From Allacma fusca (lineage: Eukaryota; Arthropoda; Collembola; Symphypleona; Sminthuridae), in assembly GCA_947179485.1 (NCBI GenBank), contig OX359250.1:28530654-28594653 (forward strand): a DNA stretch of 64,000 nt. Reading direction: 5' to 3'. The notes beneath the pieces are model-generated. The model did not search any database. It saw only the letters and a list, made by a program, of their open reading frames with translations, and was not told where the DNA came from. Below, piece after piece: positions 22,796-35,045 of the stretch. The position numbers were made by a program, and so were the translations under genes. Positions within the stretch are counted from its first letter, which is position 1; the number at the start of each line of letters is the position of its first letter.

Positions 22796-24275
22796 TAGGG
22801 TATGTCGATTGAAAATGCCCTGGCATTTTGGGCATGCTGCCCGCCCAAAATGCCCTGGCATTCTGGGCATTTTCATTCGTGGGCAAATTGGGCATTTTTG
22901 GGCATGCTGGGCATATTGGGCACGGGCATATTCGTTAAGGGCAAATTGGGCAAATAAGAATCATGACTTTATACACACATTATGAAAAATCGAAATTATC
23001 ATGAACTTGGCAATATCAATCCATGCTATCTTGGTTTACTGAAAGCTCGGACGATTGTTGATCGTTTTGCTTGCGTTTATTGTAAAGTATATATGTGCTG
23101 CAGTTTACGGTCTACATAAATTGTGCTACTATTCAATGTCTACAGAGTCATCGCCAGGTATCTTCAGAATTAGTCAAGTCATCAATTTAAATTCATTAGA
23201 AAATGTTTATAAATGTCTCGTGGGAATCAAAAAATATGGTTTGGCATTCCGAATACGTTAAACAAAGTAAAACGTAATTATTACTGTGCAAATACACAGC
23301 AGAGGCACACAGTCAAATGTAAAAAGCATATTTCGAAGTGCTCTAAGGCGAGTTTAAGCGTTCAACGGGTATTTGCTTCTTCTAACAAACAGTTAGCAGT
23401 ACAGTAATAGTTGATGTGGAAGAATTTGATAGTAGTGATAGTAGCAAAGAAACTCCAATGGATTCGTCAACATCCTCCGCAACCTCGTCGAAAATCGAAC
23501 AACCCTCGCAGCGACCAAATGTAAAATAATTAAAATTGGATGTTTGAAAAAGACCCCATTTCTTACTGGAGAAACATATCTACATTCAGTCAAGCAGACC
23601 TGATTTCAAAATTTGCCCTGAGGCTGTTTTCTATCCCGATAAGTTCCGCGGCTGTGGAAAGAAGCTTTTCCATACAGTTCGCCCTTCTTGCAAAAAAATC
23701 GAAATGCTGCTGTAAAGGTAGACAAATTTTCTAAGATCAAGTGGGCGCTTAAAAAGTCAGAATCGTTAGCAAAAAAGAATCAAGGTCTGGAAATCATTAA
23801 CTTCCGCTCATACATTTTTGAAGATATTGACAGGTTTCAAAATAAAGTTTCTGAAATCGTGTCTGACGATGAAGACCTTGAAATATTAGAAGTCTATTTT
23901 ATTGCATTCAATTAAGCTGAGCGTCTCTCGTTATTTACGATTGATTAAAACTTTCATTAACTGAATGCTATAACTACGTGTTTGATGAATAAAATGTTGT
24001 CCAAAAATTATACTATAATTGATCTGCGGTCTTTTTATAGAATAAAGTAATTAGTTATAGTAATTAATTAATAATTATTATTATACACTTACATATAATA
24101 TATGTATATAACAGTATAACAGATACTTGTCCAATTTGCCTTGCCCAAAATGCCCAAAACTGGGCATTTTGAAAAGTTGCTTACTTCCCCAAAATCTAGG
24201 CATGTGGGCATGCCTGCTGGGCATCGTCAGCTGGGCGGGCAAATAGTGCAGGGCATTTTCAATCGACATACCCTA
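22796..24275 (+). mobile_element. hAT transposon, internally deleted, GGGCATTTT-word family
   Basis: 1480 bp with long inverted ends (TAGGGTATGTCGATTGAAAA on both sides) and duplication ATTGTATG (22788-22795 and 24276-24283). GGGCATTTTGGGC words fill 22810-22955 and 24130-24260. Between them lie the beginning and end of a hAT transposase with the middle missing. It links the word-rich MITE design directly to hAT coding sequence. Confidence 0.93.
23213..23915 (+). pseudogene. hAT transposase remnant (BED finger + dimerisation domain)
   Basis: N-terminal piece (about 23213-23404): WFGIPNTL then Cys/His spacing CKKHISKC resembling a BED finger. C-terminal piece (about 23540-23915, two frames): FALRLFSIPISSAAVERSFS, the hAT dimerisation signature, then KFSKIKWALK. 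The RNase-H-like core with its DDE residues is absent. Frame changes around 23690 and stops further disable it. Confidence 0.85.
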
Positions 24276-24420
24276 ATTGTATGCATACAATGAATGCAAA
24301 AACGGCATACACCCCTGACCCGGATGTTCGGTCTTCGCATCGGAGGATTTCCTACGCCTTGACCGACTACACCTCCTCCTTGACCTCCAGCAGGACGAAA
24401 CGGAACCATGCTCGCGAAAT

Positions 24421-24573
24421 GACAGACGATGTGTCCCGACAGACGTTGTGTCCCGACAGACGATGTGTCCCGACAGACGATGTGTCCCGACAGACGATGA
24501 AACCCGAGGGACGATGTGTCCCTACAGAGGATGAAACCCGAGGGACGATGTGTCCCGACAGACGATGAATCCT
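24421..24573. repeat. 17-bp minisatellite, about nine units
   Basis: Units GACAGACGATGTGTCCC with variants (GAAACCC, GAGGGACG). The predicted peptides on both strands are periodic translations of this array, not proteins. Confidence 0.95.
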
Positions 24574-24749
24574 GAGAGAAAATTAAATCAATAATTAACA
24601 AAATGTTGAAAAGGTTTTTTTCAAGTTCAACAATATAAACGAGATTTGTATACCTAAAATCACAGAGGAAATGTAGCGGATACAACACGCGACAGGACCA
24701 ATACCAGTATACTTGAAAAAAAATCTGTTTTAAAAAAATTCTGATGAGC

Positions 24750-24975
24750 AAGAAAATTAATCCCTGATTTTGTTGAGCATGGTTACAAATCACCAATTTG
24801 TCGAGCCAAGAAATAAATCCCTGGTTTTGTTGAGCAGAAATCAATTCAGGATTTTTTAAGCAAAAAAATGCCTGATTATGTTGGACAAAAACACCAATCC
24901 CTGAATTTATTTGACAAAAAACAAATCCCTGAATTTATTGGACAAAAAACAAATCCCTGATTGTGGTTGATCAGA
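24750..24975. repeat. Degenerate tandem repeat, ~30-36 bp unit
   Basis: Six or so loosely spaced units around AAATCCCTGATTTTGTTGAG and close variants. No coding meaning. Confidence 0.7.
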
Positions 24976-24993
24976 AACTAGTTAGATTTTATA

Positions 24994-25074
24994 AAAATTC
25001 AAAGAAATCTATACATATATAAAATTCAAAGAAATCTGTACATATATAAAATTCAAAGAAATCTATACATATAT
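24994..25074. repeat. 27-bp tandem triplication
   Basis: Three units starting AAAATTCAAAGAAATCT; only one base differs among them. It abuts the inferred end of the gypsy LTR. Confidence 0.95.
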
Positions 25075-25782
25075 GCACACACAGTACAAAACAAAGTATT
25101 TTGATGCACTCCCTCGCCTTTCAAAATTTTGGAAATTTTCATCCGTGTTCTCTTCTGCTTCACCGGTCTAAAATGCTAAAGCATAGGAGAACGTTGAAGA
25201 AGAAAAAAGAGGACAGAAAACTGAGGATGAAAATTTCCAAAAAGGTGGAGAGCACACCGTCGCGGAACCTACCTCGAGATCTGCCGGTTACGAACTGTTG
25301 AGTCGGAAAGACGGCGTACTCTCCCTTTTATTAACATGAGATGCTGTGCAATACAATTTGAGAGCACGCCGTTACTCCAACTCCTCTCCCTGCGTAAATT
25401 ATTAGAGGCGCGGCTGTGGCGTCATTTAGGTTGAGCTCCATTCGCCTCCAAAATCATTGGTTAAATGGGCAAACTTAAAAGTGCGTTTGGGAGAGAACGA
25501 AGATTTAAAAACTCTCTTATGCCACGGTCAAATTATGGTATAAGATTAGCAAGGATGTCTGTAAGTAGCGACGAGCCCCTCTGCAGCCTCCCGACGCACG
25601 CTAACTTGAGGCTATCCTTCCTCTACATATGTACCTAGCGGAGCGCCATTTGATTACATGACGCTCCATGCTTAGGTACATTGGCCGACAAAGACCGTGT
25701 TGGGAGAGAGAGTTGTGGTATGATAACAAGTTCAGCGCGAGCCGCGGAACTTGTTACCATGCCAGAAGCAAGTGCAGCAACA
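25074..25782 (-). repeat. Putative 3' LTR of the gypsy remnant
   Basis: On the minus strand it begins TGTTGCTGC directly after a purine-rich AGGGGCA. A polyadenylation-like AATAAA occurs near 25330-25340. The first ~240 bp (25546-25782) match 35046-35286 at about 95%. Beyond that the two copies do not match, so the length of 709 bp and the outer end at TGCACA are inferred from a possible 5-bp duplication (ATATA) that lies in low-complexity DNA. Confidence 0.5.
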
Positions 25783-25904
25783 TGCCCCTGGGGGTGTTGC
25801 CGTCTCGGCGTCAAAACCGTTGCTGTGACTGGGAACATATTCCTTAAAACGGGGAATTTTAATAATTGGATCCTGGTTCTGGTTCGGTAACTGGTTCGGA
25901 AAAT

Positions 25905-26050
25905 ATTTATTATTATAAAAGGGAAATGGTGGGTAGTCATTATTTGGAAAGAGATATGGCGGGTAGTTATTATTTGGAAAGGGATATGGTGGGTAGTGAT
26001 AATTCGGAGAGGGATTCGGAGGGTGATGATTGTACGGAAAAGGAACTGGA
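25905..26050. repeat. Short tandem array, ~36-bp units
   Basis: Three to four units around TTATTTGGAAAGGGATATGG, inside the gypsy remnant. Related phrases (ATTCGGAAAAGAAATG) recur at 26990-27060, on the other side of a palindrome, suggesting one array interrupted. Confidence 0.7.
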
Positions 26051-26064
26051 GGATGTATATTATT

Positions 26065-26354
26065 AATAAAAAATGAGGTTTTAAAAAAACCAAAACGAAG
26101 CTGCTTTTACGATTCTAAAAGTGAAAAACTAGCATTTGGTATGCATGGGAGGAATTAGAGCAATAATGAACGATACAAAGCATCTCGGGTGCAAACACAT
26201 ACGTATACATAATATATTATTCGGTAGCACCCGAGATGCTTTGTATCGTTCATTATTGCTCTAATTCCTCCCATGCATACCAAATGCTAGTTTTTCACTT
26301 TTAGAATCGTAAAAGCAGCTTCGTTTTGGTTTTTTTAAAACCTCATTTTTTATT
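26065..26354. repeat. Perfect 128-bp inverted repeat (palindrome)
   Basis: 26065-26192 and 26227-26354 are exact reverse complements by my reading, separated by 34 A+T-rich bases. No terminal duplication or known TIR. Exactness in such decayed surroundings means it is very recent, maintained, or an assembly fold-back. A transcript would form a 128-bp hairpin. Confidence 0.93.
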
Positions 26355-26930
26355 CAATTGTTTTCAAAATTTTCTTGGCTTAATGAGTCTATATTATTAT
26401 AATAGTAATTCATTATTAAAATTTTCATGAAGCTCAAATAATTTAATTAGTTGTTAATATTGGAAGACTTTAAGTTACGTCTCGAATATTGAAGGTTATG
26501 ATTATGACAACCATACTTCGCATTTTTAAGTAATTAATTTTTAAGGGTCCAAGCCCTTGGTCGCACATCATAAGATTTTGCACACTAGCTTGCAATAATT
26601 AGACAGTCATGTGTGCAAATTTTTATCAAAGTTGTTGTGGGGGAAGACCTTTAAAAAAACTGCAATGTATTAGGATAGGCAATTCCGTAGACTCAAGGGA
26701 AAACTTGGGTATAAACAGCTCCAGATCTCGTAAACTATACACGCTGAAGATGCACATTAAGCATTGGACGTTGTACAAATTCTGTCATTGACTTTAAGCC
26801 CTTAATATTCGGATTTGGTCAAAGGGTGCAGAAGAAATCTTTTTTTTCAAGGGGGGGTAAGTGCATATCTACGCTTTGCATTTTTTACGAAAACGAATTT
26901 TTTCAAAAGTTGAAAATTCTAATTTTTGCG
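26355..26930. other. Non-coding stretch within gypsy remnant
   Basis: No supported gene. The small ORF at 26609-26791 has no features. Confidence 0.4.
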
Positions 26931-26932
26931 AA

Positions 26933-27690
26933 TCAGTAATAAAGCACCTTTGTAAAAAAAGGTGCCGGAGTATGTAAATAATTCGAAAGAGAAGACGGAG
27001 GGCACGTAATATTCGGAAAAGAAATGTGAGGGTGATAATTATCAAAGGGAAAAGATCTTTTTCGAAGGAGCACTAGTGGTGGTATGCCTACGTTTAGAGT
27101 CATGAGAGGCACCGGAGCAGAAACAGGAGCAAGTATGTGTTTTTGCTTAACTAAATTGGGAATCTTATCATAAGGCAATTTTGGAAGAGGAGGCTTTTTA
27201 AATAGAGGAAGAGGAGGAGGATAGACACATAATTAACTGATTCTGAGAGAGATAAGAGGAAGAGCAGCTTGTGTGGTTATTTTAGATAGGAGAGGGTCAT
27301 AGAGTGGTCCAGGTATTTCAGGAACATTGTCAATCGGTTCAGTCAGAGTAGGAGATGAAGGAAGAGAAATGTCAGACGAAGTCGGAGTCCGATCACGTAT
27401 AGCATTGGAGTCTAAAACGTCAGTAGAATTAGATACAGGGTTTTGAATCATTGGAGAAGGATCTGGAGGTGCTGGCGGTGGGTCTTCAAAGAGGAAACGA
27501 GGAGTTAATTGGTCCTCAATGCCGAGGTCTTGAACAGGAGGTGATGATGGTGGTCCTGGAGAAAAAGGAGGAGTGTACGGAGGAAGATCTCGGGCATCTT
27601 CGAAAATACCAGGGGAGAGAGCCATCAGGTCAAACGGGGAGTCCATTACCTGCAAATCAGAGAAACAAAACAAGTTAATCTTTGACACAG
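26933..27690 (-). pseudogene. Proline-rich reading downstream of gypsy integrase
   Basis: Two minus-strand readings (27233-27688 and 26933-27178) with dense PP and SP motifs (PPYTPPFSPGPPSSPPV; PPPAPPDPSPM). They follow the integrase C terminus and may be its disordered tail or a third ORF. No envelope-type signal or membrane segment is evident. I do not recognise a homologue. Confidence 0.4.
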
Positions 27691-27822
27691 GTTTACGACT
27701 ACTACCCCGAGGGGTTTGAAAAGGGTTAGGACATAAAGGTTCAGGAGTCTTAAAAAGTTTAGAAAAAGTTTCAGAGAGCAGGAGGAGATTCAGGAGGAGG
27801 GATTGGTGGCAATGTTTCTAAC

Positions 27823-28580
27823 TTAGGAAATATAGTTTCGTTTTTTTCGTCGGGTAATTGCAATTTTATGCGTACTTATGGAAGGGGGAGTATTACGTAA
27901 AATAAACTTTTTAAGATGTTGAACATTTGCTTTACGAATTTTATATGATGAAGAGGGACGCTTATCTTGAACTAAGTAAGTAACCTGATTTAACTTTTCA
28001 AGAATAACATAGGGACCTATCCAAGCGGGAAGAAACTTATCTACAAAGCCGACCTTTTTTTGGAACTCAGCAACTAAAACTAATTCACCTGCGATAAATT
28101 CTATTGCGGAATGTTTGGAATTGAAACTAGCTTTGCATTTTTGACGGGACGCATCTGTATTCTTACAAGCTAAATCAGAAGCAAAACGTACTCTTTTCTT
28201 AACTACATTGCTTTGTAAATCATCTTGACGCCATTTAAGAGAAGGGAACATTTTATCACAATGTAAAACCGGGTCTCTACCATAAAGAAGGAAATAAGGG
28301 GAGAATTTAGAAATAGAGTGGACCGAAGTATTATGGGCAAAAACAGCAGACTGTAGCCGTGTTTCCCATTGGTTATGACTACCTAAAATATATTTTGAGA
28401 TAACTCTTTTGACAGTACCTATATGTCGTTCAACTAAACCATTAACACTATGAGCTTGAGGGGAGTTACATGAAGATTAATTTTAAAATCGGAACAAAAT
28501 TTTTAAGAAGAATTTGAAGAAGAGATTTAATTGCTTCAAACTGTTTTGCTTGGAGACGGGTTTAACTTCTACAAAACGGG
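27823..28580 (-). pseudogene. Gypsy integrase, C-terminal half
   Basis: Shows the DDE-integrase stretch with NGLVERHIGTVKR (the catalytic Glu region), SPYFLLYGRDP, then a GPY-type C-terminal module (LPAWIGPYVILEKLNQVTYL). A frame change occurs at a G run near 28460-28470, and earlier codons (28500-28580) are in yet another frame. The first catalytic Asp region is displaced to 33722-33890 by the LINE. Confidence 0.82.
28569..28580. repeat. Left 12-bp target duplication of LINE
   Basis: ACAAAACGGGTT, repeated at 33731-33742, immediately bounding the LINE. Confidence 0.85.
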
Positions 28581-29312
28581 TTGCGATCTCGAGCTTACGA
28601 GTAAAGAGTAGTCACGAAATTTTATTGAAGAAAGTTGGCGTCAGACCTTTTATTAATAGAAGACCTTTTTGGGAAACTACTCAAACTGAATTGGATCTGA
28701 CGTACATTTTCTCGCTCCGTAATTGAACCCAGATAGCTGCAGAAGAAAATTGAGCGGAGAGCCGAGGTTTGTAATCCTGAATAGACAAACGTGCAGTGTG
28801 CAAATATATAGTGCTCAAGATCAATCAAACACACACATGTGCATATTAAACACATGAGAAAATCTCAATAAAGCCGTATCACCACAGCCCTATAAACAAA
28901 GGAAGAGCGAAGGTTTCCCTCCCAAAGACAGTGAATATAAGACATACGTGAACTGATATAGTGAAAAAGTGTATATCACAAGTGGAGAGAGACTGTGCCA
29001 TGCTACTTCTACTGCAACTACCCACACAAACTCTGAGCAAAGTTTTTATAGTCAAGTGACCAAAACTGGGCGGTGTTTAAGGATAGTGTCAGCTGAGCCG
29101 ACAACAAGCACTTGACAACAAATACTAACCAACAACAATAGACTGACGGGCAAAATACACCGATACAAGTCCAAAGCAGAGGCTAAACGAATCCAAAGTG
29201 AACGGGTCGCGCTGTAACCGGCATTTGGATCCCACTCACAGCCAATACATGGAAACAAGGGACTCGGTGGCGCTGTAACCTGGAATTCCTTCCGAGTATC
29301 ACCCCGTACTAA

Positions 29313-30055
29313 ATGCAGCAGAATATTAACTCACAGTATAGTAAAGGTTTAGAGGTAATATTTCAGAGATCTGATCTCATGAGAAGATCACCAACAAAAA
29401 CAACCGAGGGGCAAACAAACCAAGAACAAGGCAAGAATAAGAAAAGCCAGGTACCACAGACAGAAAAGTACAACAGGCCACGAACTGAGGACGTTGAAAA
29501 AGAAGAACACCCCATTAAAAAGATCAAGTGCCAAACGATGTGTGCGCAGGACAACATCATGACGCCTGCCATGTTCCAAATCATGCTGGACCAATCACTC
29601 CAACCTATCATAAAGGGACAACACGAAATAAAAGCAGGCCAAATACACCTCGAAGAAGCTGTCACTACAGACTTAGACTGCAAACTTAGAGGTCCATGTC
29701 CAGGAACAAAGTAGCAAGATAGAAGCCCTGGAGAAGGAAAATGAAGTGCTAAACAAAATGGTGAGAAGAAACAATCTGCTAATATCTGGTTTAGACGAAT
29801 CCACCAACGAGACCCAAGACGGACTCAGGAATCTCATTAACAAGATTTTGATGGAAAACCAGATCACATCCACCCAGCATCTATCGACACTGCCTTCAGG
29901 ATCGGCAAAACTGGAAAAGGCCCAAGACCAATAAAGATAAGACTTATTTATCAGTCCGAAGCCGACCAAATATTATTCAACGGAAGACTTCTACGATCAA
30001 AAAGGATCTACATTAATGAAGACACCTCACCAACAGTAAGAATAGATTTCTAATC
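29313..30055 (+). pseudogene. LINE ORF1 protein remnant
   Basis: Charged N terminus, then a coiled-coil-like region (VQEQQSKIEALEKENEVLN, about 29690-29755) and an RRM-like nucleic-acid binding region (RRNNLLISGL; GKTGKGPRPIKIRLIYQSEA). At least two frame changes (about 29690 and 29910). Known role of such proteins: binding LINE RNA. No zinc knuckles seen. Confidence 0.65.
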
Positions 30056-30239
30056 AGAAGGGAAGCTGTTGCAGCCAAACGAAACGGAGATATAGTTGAA
30101 CACTAGAAAAATTGTTCCGTCAAAATAGATGGAATAAACTATGAAGCCAAAAAAGGAAGGCTATACAGGGAGGGGAAGAAGTTTCACCACCAAGCAGATA
30201 AGATTGAAGAGGAGGCCGCCCTGCAACTGCATCAACAAA

Positions 30240-33173
30240 AACAACGCACAATTCTATAAAACTAACAAAAATAATTTACTGGAACATCCATGGACTCAGC
30301 AGCAAAACTGCGATAAAAATCAACGTTATAAAACAATATGATCCTGACATTTTCTGTTTCTCGGAAACCTGGTCAAAAGATAATTCCATCACCGAAAAGC
30401 AACTTGATAATACTCGTGCACTACAATTGAAGCTAAACTACAGAAGCACAGAGCAAGACTAAGTGGAGGAATGCTGATCGGCATCCATAAACGAGTCCAA
30501 GCTATGACCAAAATTGTCCAGAAACACTTTAATTTTATTGAGATTAAAATAATCGACCATAACATAAATTAACATAATAACTTATTCTTAACATACATTC
30601 CTCCGCACGAAGACCTCGACGAAATTTTAACCGACTTCCTAACAAATATTAACTCTAATCACTCAATCATAATTGGAGACATGAATATTCGTATCAGAGA
30701 ACACATTCAAGCAGAAATCGACACAAACAACAATAACATCTGCAGAAAAATAATCTCAAAGGACAAAGTAATAATCAGAAGAGGTAAGCTGATCAAAGAA
30801 GTATTGGAAGGGAATCAACTAATAGTAATCAACGGAAGAACATCCAGTGACCCACTCGGTCAAACAGCATTTAATGCAACGACAGGAACAGCCGTAGACC
30901 TATGCCTGGCAGGAATAGACTCAATAGGAAACATCAGGGACTTAAAACTAATCGATTCCCATGAGTCAGATCATCTTCCAATCCTACTAACCACAGCGGA
31001 AACCGACAAGCCACACTCGAACAGCCTAATTATCGACAGCATAACATGGAACAATAATGCAAAGCCATACTACAAGCAAACACTCAAAATCGACAGCGCA
31101 GCAATATGGAACGAAGTAGATGGGGATATTCACAAACTCCTCGATACTCTACCAACACGCAGAAGCAGCATGAATGAAGTTAAGGAAACAGATGATTAAT
31201 AACAAACGTTGCGAGCCCAAATGGTGTACAAAAAAGTGCCAACAAAGGAAAAAAGACTGTGCCAAAGCACTTAAACTCCTTAGACCAAATAAGTGCTCCA
31301 AAGAAATTCTACACAAATACACATCAAGTCGGGAAACATACAACAGAACCTGTAAAGCCGCAAAGGACAAATACTACAATGAGCTAAGGTCCAACATATA
31401 CTACAGCAAGGATTCAGCAACATTCTGGAAAAGTCTCAACATATTCCGAGAGAACAAGAGACGTATGGACAACAGTAATAACATAAATCCAGATGACTGG
31501 ACAAGACACTACAGAAACCATTTTGACTCGAAAGAAGAAACTCAGCATGCGAACCTACTAGATCCACCCATGTTGTTCACAATGACGGGATTACAGACTG
31601 CACTCAAGAACCTGAGTAACAACAAAAGCCCAGGAAACGATGGAATCCTAAACGAAATATTGAAACATCTCCCAGTAGAACTCCATCCTTGTCTATTAGA
31701 CTGCCTAAACAAATGCCTGACGAATGGAATTCCAGACTATTGGGGAGATAATAATCGCCCCAATATACAAGAAAGGGGATAAAAACGCAGTCGAAACTAT
31801 AGACCCATATCCCTAGTTAACACCATAGTCAAAATTTACACAATTCTGCTGGCGGAACAACTGACCAACTGGATAGCGGCTCACGGCAAACTCTCTGACA
31901 ATCAAGCAGCGTATAGGAAGAAACGAAGCACTTCAGATCCAAATCCTAATATATGCGGACGACATTGTAATGACAGCGAACACGCTAGAAGACCTACAAA
32001 CTCAAATTAATCTCCTAAGTAACTTTTTCAAGAAGAATGACCTTTCAGTAAACCTAGACAAGACCAAAGAAGTAATATTCGGGCAAGGAACAGCACCAAA
32101 GAAGATCAAATGGTACTACAACGGAAATGAAGTTGAAATTGTTGGCAACTACAAATACCTGTGAATAACATTCCACAGAAATGGGGGCTTCAATAAACAC
32201 TGGATGGAAACCAAGAAAAAAACTAGAAGGTAGAAATTCTAATAAACACTCTCGTATCCACGAAGACTAACAACATCGACATCATCCTAAGACTTTTCTA
32301 CTCCCTCGTAAGCTCAATACCAATGTACGGGTTTGCAATCAGGGGCGCAGGCTACTTAGAAGAGATCAAAAAACTCCAAACACAATTTCTTCGGCGCATC
32401 CTAGGAGCAAGCAGTCTTACAACAGGACATGTTTTAAGACTAGAGTCGGGAGGACAGAAAATGAAAACAATCGGACTAAAAACCATTGCAATACACATTA
32501 ACAACTCGATTCTCTCAAATTCTGCAACAGAAATGGCAAAAAAATATGCATGAAAAACCAGAGGTATAAGGCAAAACACGGACAGCTCAACATGTATAAA
32601 CAATGGGAACAATTGTTTGATCAAGCTGGAATGTCACTAGACTTCAAACTATTACTAAATGAACAACAAATTAACTGGGCGAAATTTTGGAACAGCATCG
32701 AAATAAGCATGGCAAACAAAGACGTCGAAGACACGCAGAAAACTGAGAACTCTAGTTATAGAAGCCTAAAGACTCAAGTATTTCAGGAGGAAATCTACAA
32801 TCATGGACTGAGCTGGTCCATAATCAAATTCGCCCAAAATTTGAGACTCAACAAGCCTAGAGTATAGACAAGAAATAGGTGCACCAATCTGAACGACATA
32901 TGGAAAAAATGGGGCAAGAAAGGCGAGAAATGTACCTACTGCGAATCGTGAAGGTTAAAACCAGAAACCGCCTTTCACATAATGTTTGAATGTAGATCAT
33001 ACATTGAACCAAGAACAAAACACATGAAAGACCTAATATACGCTAATAGGAGTAATATAAGTGATGAAAACTTCGTAAGTATAGTAATAAAGAAAGAGGA
33101 ACTTGTGGGAAATGTCAAACATGCCTATGCGTTCTGGTGCTATGCAATAAACCTGAGAAACAACGTCGAATAA
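30240..33173 (+). pseudogene. LINE ORF2: endonuclease-RT remnant with core deletion
   Basis: Endonuclease parts: IIYWNIHGLSS and PDIFCFSETWSK (about 30270-30375), GDMNIRI (about 30677), and SDHLPILL (about 30966-30990). RT parts: NKSPGNDGILNEIL, then NYRPISLVNTIVKIY, and YADDIVMTA (about 31952-31978). At about 31930 the reading jumps from YRKKRST straight to the YADD block, so the segment with the first catalytic Asp and motif B is gone. The C terminus has CTYCE and HIMFEC, a CCHC-like element. Many frameshifts and stops. Confidence 0.85.
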
Positions 33174-33721
33174 TCAACCTGTTACACCCACCCATGAAGT
33201 TGGCATAGAATAAAATGTTAGCTGAAAGGGAGTGTACAAGTAGCAGCCCTTCAATAGTCTTCGACATATGGTACCAACCTCATGGGTGGGTGCTTCAAAA
33301 ACCAGTAGGGCTGTCGTAAGGTTGGGGCTGTTGGCGGGCTGTAGCGTGTAAAAAATAATCACTCACTCCCTGGATGCACTAAAAACAATGTATCAATTCA
33401 CGTAAAATCTTGCTTTAAAGGTATGTCTACCAAACAAGGATGCACCGAAACACTAAATGATCTCGAGCTATATAAATATCCACAAAAAATAAGAAAAAGA
33501 TGTATAGGAATTTTTAATGGCCCTTGTTATGACAGGGAAACCTTTTACCTATACCAAAACATTATTATACGAAACATTCCAAATGATCACTAAATACATT
33601 ATTTATACTTATATTTAAACTATTAATTACCAAACCCAAATTCTCTCATATTTTTTAAAAACTGTAATTAAATGGTGCAGGTTGTAAGGGCCAAGGCCAA
33701 ATCGACCAATAAAATTATCTA

Positions 33722-33890
33722 TCTTATCTTACAAAACGGGTTAGATGATCAACACAGATTAAGAAATAAGAATTGCCACTAGGACTTTCAGGAAACGGAC
33801 CGACAAAATCAATTCCACAAGTTTCAAAAGGGTTATGTGGGGAAGGGAAAGGAATCAAAGGCCCATAGGTAGGAGTAGTTCTATGATTAA
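33722..33890 (-). pseudogene. Gypsy integrase, N-terminal core piece
   Basis: Minus-strand reading with GIDFVGPFPESPSGNSYFL and VDHLTRFV, the integrase region holding the first catalytic Asp. Continues across the LINE at 28580. Upstream of it, on the minus strand beyond 33890, coding similarity ends abruptly. Confidence 0.75.
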
Positions 33891-35045
33891 CAATTTGAAA
33901 TTATTCATTAGGTTTAAATCAACAGAAATCCAATATTAATACGTAAGTTCAAATTAGACTACAAATCAAAATCAAATCGCAGAACAGTATCAATACCAAT
34001 AAGTCCACATAATTCAATTCAAAATTCAGTTCAAATATGAAATAAATTTGAAAAGTAAAATCAATTCATAATCAATACATAATTTCAACACATGAACACT
34101 CAAGTCTCAAATTATCTAAATTCAAATCAAGTTCCAAAACTAATCCAAGATCAAATCAATGATAATGGTGACGTCATTAAAATCAAATGGGAATATGTCA
34201 ATAATGATAATAATAAAATATTTGGATTACGGTACGATCCAAGAGGAGTAAATGTAAGGAAATCCAGAAGTTTGTCAACAGGTTGCTATGGTGTGAAAAT
34301 CTGAGAGTAAAGAAAATTATTAGTTGGTGATACTGGAAAATTATATCGAGAAAACTGATAGGACAGGGCAAGGAAAATAACGGAATCAATTAATTTAAGT
34401 TGCGACAGTAGTTGTAAATATAATATTCATGTAATTATTTATAGCTTTATTTAGTAATTAGTTTTGATTTTATCAATTAAATTATTGTACTGAGTACCTG
34501 ATGAGTCACAGACGTACCTAAGTAAGAATATGGATGAGGAGATGATTGTGGAGAAAATGACGACAAGAGTTGACGGAAGTTCCAGAGGACGATACCCCGC
34601 ACCTTAACGCTTTAGAGAGGGGAAAAGCAACCGAATATTGGTAAATCAACAAGGCAGGAATTACTTTTAGATTATTTATTAAGTAAAACTCAAACCAAAG
34701 ATTAGAATAGTTAGGTTAAGAACAACAATAATAATAGATTTTCCAAGAAAAGGGTAATGGTAGCAAGACAAATACACAAAGTAGGCACAATGTGCATACA
34801 AACACCGAAGCCAAGATAGTTTAAACCAAAATATAATAATCATTCTAACTATAATAACATTTCATAGCATCTTAATGTAACCAATAAAAATAGATATAAC
34901 AGAAAGTAAATAAGTAAGAGAACAAGTAGCATAAATAAGTACAAGGAGTATTTCTATGACAACAACTTATTTCTATAGGCTTGGACATACAGAGCAAGGT
35001 AACTCTGGATGTCGGAAACTTATGTTAACCTTATTGCCTATATAT
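33891..35045. other. A-rich non-coding part of gypsy remnant
   Basis: No gag or pol similarity. A TATA-like ATATATA sits near 35037 beside the LTR segment. It may be LTR/leader sequence that no longer matches the other LTR. Confidence 0.35.

Larger units (their letters stand above)
28581..33730 (+). mobile_element. Jockey/I-like LINE inserted in gypsy integrase
   Basis: About 5.15 kb non-LTR retrotransposon with ORF1, AP-type endonuclease, RT and a CCHC end, a 3' end in TATCT-like short repeats (33710-33730), and the 12-bp duplication ACAAAACGGGTT. The length and duplication suggest a full-length insertion at first, later damaged by frameshifts and a deletion in the RT core. Confidence 0.88.

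Noticed and set aside
24421..24573. CRISPR-like array
   Set aside because: Units are contiguous with no spacers, and the DNA is eukaryotic; a minisatellite.
24227..24844. 205-codon minus ORF and 95-codon plus ORF
   Set aside because: Both are periodic translations of the 17-bp minisatellite and adjoining A+T-rich sequence.
29363..29683. 106-codon minus-strand ORF with hydrophobic stretches
   Set aside because: Antisense shadow of the LINE ORF1.
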